Of a stretch of DNA of 64,000 nt, positions 8,362 to 16,361 are shown in pieces. Under the pieces are notes generated by a model. The model was not told the origin of the DNA. It saw only the letters and a program-made list of their open reading frames with translations, and did not search any database. Origin of the DNA: Thiodiazotropha sp050291245. GTDB lineage: Bacteria > Pseudomonadota > Gammaproteobacteria > Chromatiales > Chromatiaceae. Where the stretch lies: contig JBNKJP010000064.1 of assembly GCA_050291245.1 (NCBI GenBank), positions 1 through 64,000 of the forward strand, given 5' to 3'. The stretch's first letter is position 1. Every line of letters starts with the position of its first letter. Made by a program: the position numbers and the translations under genes.

Positions 8362-10188
8362 TCACTCCTTGATTTTGGGTTGGTAGCGCAGGGTCAGGTA
8401 GACGCTTCTACCCGGCTGGTTGTAGTAGGCGGCAGTGGTATAGGATTTATCAAAAAGGTTTTCGCAGCGGCCCTGAAGCTGCCAGGCGGATGCAATACGG
8501 TAGCTCGCCCGCAGATCCAGGATGCCATAACCGCCCAGTTCGATGTTGTTGTCCAGGTCCTCATAGCGCGAACCTTCGGCGTTCAGGGTGGCGCCCAGGG
8601 TATAGCGGTCGAAATCCCGGTCCAGATCGAACCGCAGCGAGCGGCGGGAGCGGCGGGGGAGCAGGTTATCCTCCCGGCTTCCCGTGGAGCGGTTACGGGG
8701 ATCGAGCAGGGTCAGGTTTGCGTCGAGGCGCCAACCCAGGAGTTCGGTGGAAAAGCGGGACTCGAGCCCATCGATACGCGCCTGGTCGATATTCGCGGGT
8801 TGGTAGTTGGCATCGAAACCGATCAGCTGGTCAACCCAGGTGCGAAACAGGTTGAATGACCACTCCCCGCCGGCCGCATTCCCCGAAACGCCCAGCTCCA
8901 GGCTTTTCGACTCCTCCGGTTCCAGATCCGGATTGCCAAAGCCCGGATAGTAGAGTTCGTTGAACGTAGGGGTCTTGAAGGCGGTGCCATAGGAGATCAG
9001 GGTGCGTAAGTCAGCGCTCCAGTCGTAGCCCCAGGCGAGGTTTCCGGTGGTGTGTTTACCGAAGGCGTCGTGGTCGTCCCGGCGCAGGGCGAGTTGCAGA
9101 TCCTGATTCGCGATCACTCCGCGATATTGGGTGAAAATACCGGTGTCTTCACGGGAATCGAACTCATACTCCGTGGTACTGTCAACCTTGTCTTTCTGAT
9201 GGTCCACCCCCAGGCTGAGCTGATGCTCGGAATTGATGTCGTAATCGCTTTGCAGGGAGTAGCTGTCCCGTTCGGTATTGAAGCGGCTCATGAACAGACC
9301 GTCTTTGAAGTTGTCCGCCTTGTCCCGGTGGCGTCCTCCCGCCAGGGTCAGCAGCCAGGACTCCATGGGGTGGTAGCGCAGACTGCCGCCGAACACCTGC
9401 TGATAGGACTCCGACTCGTTGACGTAGCTTCCGTCAAAATCGGTCTCCGCATGGGCGTGCAGGATGTGAGCATCGACCTCGAGCCGGTCGCTGAAACGGT
9501 AACCGGTGCGTAGGGTCGCCGATTCATTTGTGTAACCATCCTTGTCGGGTTCGTCGCTGTAGCAACCCGCCGTGGTGATGTTGCGGCAGGCATCGATGCC
9601 GTCGGTGCGCTGCTTTTCGACACTCAGGCGGTACCAACCCTGATCGCCGCCCCCGGAGAGTGATGCGGTGCCTCCCCGGGTATCCCGGCTGCCCAGTTCC
9701 AGACTGAGGTCGCCGCGCAGCGGACCGCCGCCCCGGGCGGTGAAGATCTGGATGACTCCGCCGATGGCTTCCGAGCCATAGAGACTAGAACGGGGTCCCC
9801 GAACGATCTCGATACGTTCGATCTGGGACAGGGGGATATCCTGGAAAGCGGCGGTGCCCGAAGTGGCCGAGCCGATCTTGACCCCATCCACCAGCACCAG
9901 GACGTGATCCGCCTCGCTGCCCCGCAGATACAGGGAGGTGACCTTGCCCGGTCCGCCGTTATTGGAAAACGAAACACCCGGCAGACCGCGCAGCAGATCC
10001 GGCAGGGATTGTGCCTGCAAGCGTTGGATGTCTTCCTGAGTGATCAGGGTGACCGAGGCGAGGGTTTCATCCGCACTTTGCGCCGTACGGGCGGCGGTGA
10101 CGAAGATGGGTTCCAACTCAGCGGCGAACAGTGGCGCGGAGCCTTGGGCCAGGACCGCTAGGCCGGCCAGATAGAGGGATTTTTGCAT
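8362..10188 (-). CDS. btuB: TonB-dependent cobalamin receptor BtuB
   Basis: This 608-residue outer-membrane receptor begins with a signal peptide ending near LFAAELEP. A TonB box follows (EPIFVTAAR), then the plug domain with LPDLLRGLPGVSF and IEIVRGPRSSLYGSEAIGGVIQI. The remainder has the alternating pattern of a 22-stranded beta-barrel. The cobalamin riboswitch directly upstream and eight cobalamin genes downstream identify the substrate as a corrinoid. It is the first gene of the operon and would be shut off when cobalamin binds the leader RNA. The start at 10188 follows a plausible purine-rich ribosome-binding site. Confidence 0.93.
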   Translation of the reverse strand: MQKSLYLAGLAVLAQGSAPLFAAELEPIFVTAARTAQSADETLASVTLITQEDIQRLQAQSLPDLLRGLPGVSFSNNGGPGKVTSLYLRGSEADHVLVLVDGVKIGSATSGTAAFQDIPLSQIERIEIVRGPRSSLYGSEAIGGVIQIFTARGGGPLRGDLSLELGSRDTRGGTASLSGGGDQGWYRLSVEKQRTDGIDACRNITTAGCYSDEPDKDGYTNESATLRTGYRFSDRLEVDAHILHAHAETDFDGSYVNESESYQQVFGGSLRYHPMESWLLTLAGGRHRDKADNFKDGLFMSRFNTERDSYSLQSDYDINSEHQLSLGVDHQKDKVDSTTEYEFDSREDTGIFTQYRGVIANQDLQLALRRDDHDAFGKHTTGNLAWGYDWSADLRTLISYGTAFKTPTFNELYYPGFGNPDLEPEESKSLELGVSGNAAGGEWSFNLFRTWVDQLIGFDANYQPANIDQARIDGLESRFSTELLGWRLDANLTLLDPRNRSTGSREDNLLPRRSRRSLRFDLDRDFDRYTLGATLNAEGSRYEDLDNNIELGGYGILDLRASYRIASAWQLQGRCENLFDKSYTTAAYYNQPGRSVYLTLRYQPKIKE

Positions 10189-10327
10189 TTCCGGTTTCCT
10201 TCAACATGCACACCCGCATGTTTTGCTCAAAACAATCTGCGGCAGCACGGAGGAAACAGACCGGGAAGATTTCACAAGAAAAGCGAATCGACCTGCGGGA
10301 CATCGCCCTCCGCAATGCCAACTCATC

Positions 10328-10520
10328 GTGTCAGGCCGGTCTCCGGACTCACGAGGCTGCTGCGGCGGATCGCCTTCCCACGCTGTTGCGCAGTGGCGGG
10401 TTGATCGTCGCGACTCGTTTACCGTTGCGGGGGCAGTGCCGGCCTTGGGTGCGTTGTCAGACGCATCCGCACCGGCTTCCCGTTTCACCCTGTGGAGCGA
10501 ATGCTCCTGGGGCACCTGAT
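10328..10520 (-). ncRNA. Cobalamin riboswitch (AdoCbl class leader)
   Basis: Read on the minus strand, this leader contains the paired elements of a cobalamin riboswitch: an early GGTGCC segment, GGGAAGCCGGTG, the conserved GCCACTG (plus-strand 10391-10397), GGGAAGGC and the B12 box AGTCCGGAGACCGGCC near the 3' end. It ends about 140 bases upstream of btuB, leaving room for an expression platform. Binding of adenosylcobalamin should reduce expression of the whole nine-gene operon. The ends are approximate. Confidence 0.93.
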
Positions 10521-10607
10521 ACTAGGTCGCAACATACTGGAATTTATCGGTTAATTCCAGTGTTATCTCGCTTCTGATTCGCTGCGTGGGAACGCAGACC
10601 CTGGGGT

Positions 10608-12341
10608 TCAAAACCGATAGGCCGATTCAATCAGATCCCGGGTCAGAACCCCCTGGATGCGCCAGTAGTGTTGCGCGTCGAACCATTCGATATACAGGGC
10701 GTCGATGTGGTTACGGTCGAGCTGCTCCAGGGCCTCCTGGAGGGTGGCCTGCATGCGGATCGGCGCCAGTTCGTAGCGGGTCGCGGGGATCTCCAGCAGG
10801 TCCAGGCGCTCTTCGTCGCGGCGCTGCTCCAGGGTGCGCAGCAGCTCCAGGCTGGGCATCAACACCTTTTTGTCCTCGGGGGCGTTGATGATCAACCATT
10901 CCGGTTCCTGGTCCAGGGCGCGACGGGCGGTTTCCCGATCCACCGAGGCATCGATCTGGGTAAAGCTGCGATTCATGAACCGGGCGGCGCCGATTCGCCG
11001 CAGGGCCTGCATGACCGGACCGGTGTGGAAGTGCCTTCCACTGGTTTTGAGCAGGGTGTGAAACATGGAGGGTTTGCCGAAAACCTCCCGGCTAGTCAGG
11101 CTGGCCACCACGATAGCCAACATTCCGGGCATGATGAGTTCCGGGTTGTGGGTCAGCTCAACCGCGGTGGTCAGGGCCGCCAGGGGTGCTTGCAAAGCCG
11201 CGCCCATGACCGCCCCCATGCCGATCAGGGCATAGACCCCGGGGTCTGAGATCGGACCGTCAAACAGCAGGCCGGGCAGAGGGGCGATAACCCCGCCCAG
11301 GGCGGCGCCGATGAACAGGGCGGGACCGATGGTGCCGCCGGGTATGCCGAGACCGATACTGCAGGCGGTGGCCAGCAATTTCGCCACGACCAGCAGGGCC
11401 AGCAGTCCGAAACCGATCTCCCCCAGCAGGATCTGGTTGACCGTATCGTATCCGATCCCCATGACCTGGGGGACGGCGATGCCAAACAGTCCGGCCAGCA
11501 GCCCGGCCAGGGCGTAGCGCAGCCGGGTCGAGACAAAACGGGTACGGTTGCCGATAACCTGGATCAGGTGGACATAGGTGGCGGAAACCGCCCCGGCGGC
11601 CAGGCCGAGCAATAGGATGAACATCAGTTCATGCAGGGAGCCGAGTTGGAACACCCCGATATCGAAGGCCCGTTCACCGTCGAACATCAGCAGGGAAAGG
11701 CTGTTGGCGCTGACCGCCGCGAGCATGATCGGCATGAAACTGATCAGGGTGTATTCCATCATCACCACTTCAAGGGCGAAGATGACCCCTGCCAGTGGGG
11801 TGTCGAAAGAGGCGGAGATGCCTGCCGCGGTGCCGCAGCCCACCAGGGTGCGAACGATGTTATTGGGCAGGTTCAGATACTGGCCCACCAGGGAACCGCT
11901 GGCCGCGCCGAGGAACACATGGGGGCCCTCCCGGCCCACCGAGTGACCGCTGATGATGGCCAGAGCCGCGCCGAAGAACTGCAAAATCAGGCCGCGGAAT
12001 GACAGATGTCCCTGGTGATAGATCAGGCGTTCCAGCACCCGGGGTACCCCCAGAACCCGTAACTCCTCGGCAAACCGGTGGAACATCAGTCCCAGTAACA
12101 GGCCGCCCGCGAGGGGCAAAAGACCCCGAATGACCCAGGACAGCGCCTCGAATTGCTCGGGAACGCCTCCCGGTAACAGCAAGGATTGGGCGGATTCCAC
12201 CAACAGACGGAACAGCACGATCACCAGACCGGCGGTGAAACCGCTCAGCAGGCCCAGCACCGAGAGGACCATCAGTGCATCCTGCCGGGAGAGCTGCAGG
12301 CGCAGATGGTCGAGCCAGTTGACGATGCCTTTGAACAACAC
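10608..12341 (-). CDS. CLC-family chloride channel / chloride-proton antiporter
   Basis: The 577-residue membrane protein has the chloride-selectivity motifs GHSVGREGPHVFLGAA (gating glutamate in GREGP) and GIPGGTIGPALFIGAALGG. The conserved DTPLAGVIFALEVVMMEY segment carries an acidic residue at the position used for proton coupling in exchangers. About 430 residues form the transmembrane core. The C-terminal 130 or so residues form a cytoplasmic region that looks like a divergent or degenerate CBS region. It stands alone, on the same strand as the B12 operon but upstream of the riboswitch. A physiological role in acid or osmotic response is inferred from the family only. Confidence 0.92.
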   Translation of the reverse strand: MLFKGIVNWLDHLRLQLSRQDALMVLSVLGLLSGFTAGLVIVLFRLLVESAQSLLLPGGVPEQFEALSWVIRGLLPLAGGLLLGLMFHRFAEELRVLGVPRVLERLIYHQGHLSFRGLILQFFGAALAIISGHSVGREGPHVFLGAASGSLVGQYLNLPNNIVRTLVGCGTAAGISASFDTPLAGVIFALEVVMMEYTLISFMPIMLAAVSANSLSLLMFDGERAFDIGVFQLGSLHELMFILLLGLAAGAVSATYVHLIQVIGNRTRFVSTRLRYALAGLLAGLFGIAVPQVMGIGYDTVNQILLGEIGFGLLALLVVAKLLATACSIGLGIPGGTIGPALFIGAALGGVIAPLPGLLFDGPISDPGVYALIGMGAVMGAALQAPLAALTTAVELTHNPELIMPGMLAIVVASLTSREVFGKPSMFHTLLKTSGRHFHTGPVMQALRRIGAARFMNRSFTQIDASVDRETARRALDQEPEWLIINAPEDKKVLMPSLELLRTLEQRRDEERLDLLEIPATRYELAPIRMQATLQEALEQLDRNHIDALYIEWFDAQHYWRIQGVLTRDLIESAYRF

Positions 12342-12471
12342 GCTTGGGTAACCTTTGGGAGAGGCTTGGTCCTTATCGATAAAATGCTTGGGCCGATTAA
12401 TACCTGAACCCAGGGATTCAGATAATATATAGCGTTTATATGTCCCAATACTTGATGCGGCACGTTACTGG

Positions 12472-12663
12472 TTGATGGGGCGGTATTCAAGGCTGTTAAT
12501 GTGCCGGGCTGTGAAAAATGGCAGTTGGCTAGCTTGGAACGGTTTATCCCTATTGGAAGAGCTCTTACTTCGCCCTAAGGGACAGAGTTTTGCACAAGCC
12601 CTCTCAGGCATTCCCAATGTGGGGCGGGATGGGGACTTCGAAGATAGTGGACTCACCGAATGA
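12472..12663 (+). pseudogene. Relic of an antitoxin gene (VapB/AbrB-type tail)
   Basis: This short 63-codon frame ends in SFAQALSGIPNVGRDGDFE. That tail closely resembles the C-termini of small antitoxins, which commonly finish with a MPNVGEDxDFER-like motif that binds the toxin. The N-terminal part does not form a recognisable DNA-binding domain and no toxin gene follows within the expected distance. I read it as the remains of a toxin-antitoxin locus next to the intact one at 12.8 kb. Whether anything is expressed is unknown. Confidence 0.4.
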
Positions 12664-12694
12664 GTTCCTGGCTCTGCTACAGTCGGTGGGACAG

Positions 12695-12709
12695 GCCCAC
12701 CGGGTGGGC
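12695..12709. repeat. Perfect 15-base palindrome-like hairpin
   Basis: The segment GCCCACCGGGTGGGC can fold on itself and lies in the roughly 500-base stretch (12342-12841) between the CLC gene and the toxin gene. That stretch otherwise holds only the antitoxin relic and the toxin operator. No run of thymines follows, so it is not a typical terminator. Confidence 0.4.
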
Positions 12710-12823
12710 ACTCGGGGCTGATATAATCCTTACGTGTAGGCGTAAATGAAGTTGGGCTTGTTATTTTAAAGAATGGATACAGGGGAGTTAATTCTCTTGC
12801 CTTTGAATTATATCTTGCTAAAT

Positions 12824-12841
12824 TATATCTAGGTAGATATA
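12824..12841. promoter_or_regulatory. Inverted-repeat operator at the toxin-antitoxin start
   Basis: Two eight-base arms, TATATCTA and TAGATATA, flank two G residues immediately before the TTG start of the toxin. The decamer AATTATATCT also occurs twice just upstream, about 15 bases apart. Such palindromes over the start of a toxin-antitoxin operon usually bind the antitoxin, here the Xre-type protein encoded at 13182. The binding role is inferred. Confidence 0.55.
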
Positions 12842-13237
12842 TTGATCGCCCTTTTTGTACATAACGATGCCAAGGACGATTTGCTGGCCCTGCGGGAGAC
12901 TGAGCCTCAGGCAGCGGGTCAGATTTTGGCCCTTTTCGAACAGTTGGAAGGTGATCCTGATTTGCTTGATCGCCTGACCCAACATGATTATGGCGCCTAT
13001 GGCACAGCTGATTTCCACGTTAGCAAATGGCAGGAACAATGGCGGAAAGGGCGAGACTTGTGGCGACTAAAAGTATGGGATCTGGAGGAGAAAGGTCTTC
13101 GTCAAAGGATTGTCTATGCTTTTATCCCCGGCAAGCAGCACTACCACGTACTGGCGATTACACCCAGAAGGGATTTCGATTATGAAGAGCGTGACCCCAT
13201 CACCCAGCGTATCCTCCGCGCCTACCAAGAGCTTTGA
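12842..13237 (+). CDS. RelE/HigB-like toxin of a type II toxin-antitoxin pair
   Basis: The 131-residue protein starts at a TTG, since an in-frame stop lies four codons upstream. It contains the RelE/ParE-superfamily pattern GRDLWRLKVWDLEEKGLRQR, then VYAFIPGKQHYHVLAI, which covers the beta-sheet core. It is followed by an overlapping gene for an Xre-type regulator, the reversed toxin-first order typical of higBA-like loci. Proteins of this family usually cleave ribosome-bound mRNA. The exact catalytic residues cannot be fixed by eye. It lies in an AT-richer accessory stretch. Confidence 0.78.
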   Translation: MIALFVHNDAKDDLLALRETEPQAAGQILALFEQLEGDPDLLDRLTQHDYGAYGTADFHVSKWQEQWRKGRDLWRLKVWDLEEKGLRQRIVYAFIPGKQHYHVLAITPRRDFDYEERDPITQRILRAYQEL

Positions 13238-13670
13238 GAAGGTATTTGGTGAGGTTGGCACGGCGACCAGCCGTACCCGTGCACCTGTCTATGTTTTTGA
13301 GGCGTATACCGCGCCCCAACCACAAACTCCTGTCAAGCATACCTCAGTCGGTCAGTTGGTGGCAGAGTGGGAACAGGATGCCAGAGGATCTGTTGCGCTT
13401 AAGGAAGGTCGGAAATGGGTGGAAGACGCCTTTTATGGTGAGGATGGTGACACTTTGCGTACCCTTCGATTGAGAAAAGGATGGTCCCAGACTCGTCTGG
13501 CTGAAGAGTTGTCAACCAGTCAGCCTCATATCGTTCGCATTGAGCGGGGTACAGAGAACTTGACCATTGAGACATGTCGTAAACTCGCCAAAGCATTGAG
13601 CATAGATTTGAATACGCTTGATCAGGCGCTTAAGCGACAGGAAACCATTTGGCAAGCTCGGCAGAAATGA
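13182..13670 (+). CDS. Xre-family HTH antitoxin (HigA-like)
   Basis: The 162-residue product has a disordered N-terminal half and a C-terminal helix-turn-helix of the Cro/cI type (LRKGWSQTRLAEELSTSQPHIVRIERG). The ATG chosen overlaps the toxin gene by 56 bases; an open frame extends further upstream but lies wholly inside the toxin gene. It should neutralise the preceding toxin and repress the operon through the palindrome at 12824-12841. The unusually long N-terminal region probably holds the toxin-binding part. Confidence 0.82.
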   Translation: MKSVTPSPSVSSAPTKSFEKVFGEVGTATSRTRAPVYVFEAYTAPQPQTPVKHTSVGQLVAEWEQDARGSVALKEGRKWVEDAFYGEDGDTLRTLRLRKGWSQTRLAEELSTSQPHIVRIERGTENLTIETCRKLAKALSIDLNTLDQALKRQETIWQARQK

Positions 13671-14116
13671 TTTCACGTCACGTCGAGACATTGTTTTGTG
13701 ATGACATCCGCCATGAGGTAAACGGGAAGGTCTCGTTTATCGGTGTATATTCCGGTCGCCTATTTGTTCCGGCATTCCCGATTACACTGCCCAAGCTTTG
13801 TCTATCTGTGAAAATAGTGACTCCGGTGGGTGAACCGCTTCGGGTCCTAAACCTGCGTGTTTTGCGGAACGACGAAATCTTGCAGGAGATTGCTATCGAT
13901 GATGATCAATTGGCAGCTGCTTCCGATTCGGCCGAAGAGATGACCGAAGAGCAGCGTAAGGAGAGGATCCAGATGGCACAATTTATGTTGGTCTTCTCCC
14001 CGATACAGTTTACGGAGCCTTGTGTTTTGAGAGTGCTTGTTCAGACTGAGGATGGCGAGTTGCACGGTATGGCGCTTCTGGTGGAAAAGCTTCCGGCTCA
14101 GTCGGAGGTTATTTAA
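13667..14116 (+). CDS. DUF6941-family protein, third gene of the toxin-antitoxin operon
   Basis: The product begins MISRHVETLFCDDIRHE, continues with GKVSFIGVYSGRLFVP, and ends near LVEKLP. The CDDIR...GKVSxxGVY pattern matches the DUF6941 family, whose function I do not know. The ATG overlaps the antitoxin stop as ATGA, so the three genes are probably translated together. An alternative start at 13649 would add six residues. A mid-protein acidic, helical stretch (SAEEMTEEQRKERIQ) separates two beta-rich parts. It may be a cargo or third partner of the toxin-antitoxin pair, or a passenger. Confidence 0.7.
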   Translation: MISRHVETLFCDDIRHEVNGKVSFIGVYSGRLFVPAFPITLPKLCLSVKIVTPVGEPLRVLNLRVLRNDEILQEIAIDDDQLAAASDSAEEMTEEQRKERIQMAQFMLVFSPIQFTEPCVLRVLVQTEDGELHGMALLVEKLPAQSEVI

Positions 14117-14434
14117 CTTGGAAAATGCTGTTTGCAAGTGTGCCGAGATTGAATCCCTTCACAATATGAACTTGAAACCTTGTTCCCGGGCGAAACGTAG
14201 TATCTGGAATCCAATACTGGCGTAATGCCGAGAACCAAACAAGACCTACCGCTCAGTATCGGTGGGTCGTCGTTAAAATCACTTCTACCTATTCAATTCG
14301 GATCGCCCCCTCTCCCTCCGGAGAGAGAGAGTGGGGCGCTTGAACAAGTACTTACTCTACCTGTTCCATTACAGCTTGGGTTTCGTGCGGGATTCCGTGA
14401 TTCCAGAGCGTTTGCTACCTTCTGGATGATTTCC
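14117..14434. other. Intergenic stretch, no gene supported
   Basis: This stretch lies between the DUF6941 gene and the convergent SBBP gene. A frame exists across 14225-14464, but its composition (CTCTCCCTCCGGAGAGAGAG hairpin and proline-rich translation) looks non-coding. Nothing further is recognised. Confidence 0.45.
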
Positions 14435-16306
14435 TTACTGAGCGCTTATCGGAACGTTATTTAGAAGACAGGTTGAACCCATGCAGTGAGTCTGATTGAT
14501 ATCGAATTTTGTGATAAACCCATCTGAGCCGCCCCCGTGATAGGCGGAATCGACGCGGTTGTGCCATAACGGGAAATCAGTGGAGCCCGTGCTTCCAACA
14601 AGATAGAAAAGGCCTTCTGTGCTTATGTTAACGCCGATATCAACTTCATATGGGTCGTCTTCAGCGTCAATTCCTCCGAGATAGCTGCTTAATTCGACCT
14701 GTTTTGTTATTGGGTTATAAACAACCGCGAAAGCGTCATATCTACCTTTAATTGCATTTTGCAATGGGTTGATTAGAGGAAAACTGTCAGATGTGGTTAT
14801 GCCGGAAAAAGACAGTCTTTCCGAATTATCTCTTCTCAAGCTGTTGTAGAAACTAATATAGTCATTACTGTTCCCCCCAAAATAAGTGGCAAATAGCAGG
14901 GATTTAGCTTCGCTGTCCAGATGCGCTAGATAGATATCATTTTCACCGCCGCCATATGTGTTCTGAAAAGCATCGTTGGTTGTTATTAAGTCAGCTTGGT
15001 TAGTGGTACCTACTACGAAAACGGAATGATCTTCGTTAACTGTGATGCCTGTAATTCTAAAACTACCGGAATAACCATTGCCCCCGATTATTGTTGAATA
15101 CAATAGCTGTGTTCCGTCAGCACTTAGTTTGACGATTGCGCCATCGACCTTCTGATTTGTGCTACAGTGCGTACATGTCTCATCATACACGCCCGGAGTT
15201 GTTGGGAAGTCAGTTGAATGAGTGTGTGTCGCTATATAGATATCTCCTGAATCATCCCTTGTAAAAGCATCTATTGACTCCCAACTGCTTCCTCCCAGAT
15301 ACGTGGAAAACAATAGGTCCGTGGAGAACTGGTTGGGTCTGATTTTAGCCAAAAATCCATCGCCAGAACCCCCAAAGTTTGGTTGGGCGGCGTCGGCTGT
15401 CGTTGGGAATCCTCCGTGGGTAAACCCTGCGACATAAATGTCGCCAAGCATATTAACGTCAACGACGAATCCATAGTTCCAGTGGTAGCCGGAAATCAGC
15501 GTGCTGTAGGTGAGTTGGTCTCCGCTTGAATTCAATACGCTGACAAATGCGGCTCTTGGGCTGTTGCGAACTTTCTGAAACGCATTATCAGTGGTTGGGA
15601 AGTTAGTTGAGTAAGTTGCTCCTGTTGCATAGATGTTACCGGTATCATCGACGGTGATGTCAGCAATACTGTCCGCTCTGTCTCCGCCGATATATGCAAC
15701 CCATAGTATTTCGCCATCTTGTGTTAGCTTCGCCACAAAGGCGTCACTGTATGAGATGGTGCTATTACCGGAATCATTTGGATGGTTTGTGAAGTAATAA
15801 GAATTTGATCCAATATCTAACGATGTGGTGTTACCGGCAATGATAATATTGCCATCGCTATCTACTTCAGTAGTTGTGATATTGTCCTCGCCCGGGCCAC
15901 CAAATAGAAGGCTGAATTCGGCTGTCTCTGGAAAGATATATCGCTCTACAGTGACTGAATATTCCGGTTTTGTTTTTAATGGTTGGAAATCGATTCTTAC
16001 TATTTTGGATTCGTTGCTCAAGATAATGCCTGGAATATCAATGTAGCTTTCGTTTGTGACGGATGATGACGATTGACTAAGAGGAATGGATGTGTCAAAG
16101 ACCTTAATGCGAATAGGGCCGTAAATAGTACTCCCAGATGTGTTATGTGCGGTAATAAGGCTGTATATGACCCTATTTGTGCGGTCAAATGTTTGCGCTG
16201 ACTTGGTGATGCTGACCTGTGAGGTAATGTCGGTCCACTCCGCGTGTGCTGAAAGCTGAATGAAGAATGTGAGTACAAATATCCAAATGCTTAGTGATTT
16301 TCTCAT
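14435..16306 (-). CDS. Secreted SBBP-repeat beta-propeller protein
   Basis: The 623-residue protein has a signal peptide ending in SAHAEW and an N-terminal module of about 110 residues shared with the next gene upstream. Seven repeats follow, with blade signatures such as VDDTGNIYATGATYSTNFPTT and LGGSSWESIDAF...DSGDIYIA, ending in DGFITKFD. This is the seven-bladed SBBP propeller pattern. It ends with a short tail holding two cysteines (HCMGSTCLL) and no clear cell-wall or CTERM anchor. The leader sequence upstream of its ATG is nearly the same as that of the paralogous gene. Likely exported; its ligand is unknown. Confidence 0.8.
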   Translation of the reverse strand: MRKSLSIWIFVLTFFIQLSAHAEWTDITSQVSITKSAQTFDRTNRVIYSLITAHNTSGSTIYGPIRIKVFDTSIPLSQSSSSVTNESYIDIPGIILSNESKIVRIDFQPLKTKPEYSVTVERYIFPETAEFSLLFGGPGEDNITTTEVDSDGNIIIAGNTTSLDIGSNSYYFTNHPNDSGNSTISYSDAFVAKLTQDGEILWVAYIGGDRADSIADITVDDTGNIYATGATYSTNFPTTDNAFQKVRNSPRAAFVSVLNSSGDQLTYSTLISGYHWNYGFVVDVNMLGDIYVAGFTHGGFPTTADAAQPNFGGSGDGFLAKIRPNQFSTDLLFSTYLGGSSWESIDAFTRDDSGDIYIATHTHSTDFPTTPGVYDETCTHCSTNQKVDGAIVKLSADGTQLLYSTIIGGNGYSGSFRITGITVNEDHSVFVVGTTNQADLITTNDAFQNTYGGGENDIYLAHLDSEAKSLLFATYFGGNSNDYISFYNSLRRDNSERLSFSGITTSDSFPLINPLQNAIKGRYDAFAVVYNPITKQVELSSYLGGIDAEDDPYEVDIGVNISTEGLFYLVGSTGSTDFPLWHNRVDSAYHGGGSDGFITKFDINQTHCMGSTCLLNNVPISAQ

Positions 16307-16361
16307 ATTGAAACGTCCGCATTGGCAAGACGGGAAAGATGGTGATGATTATTGGAATCGG

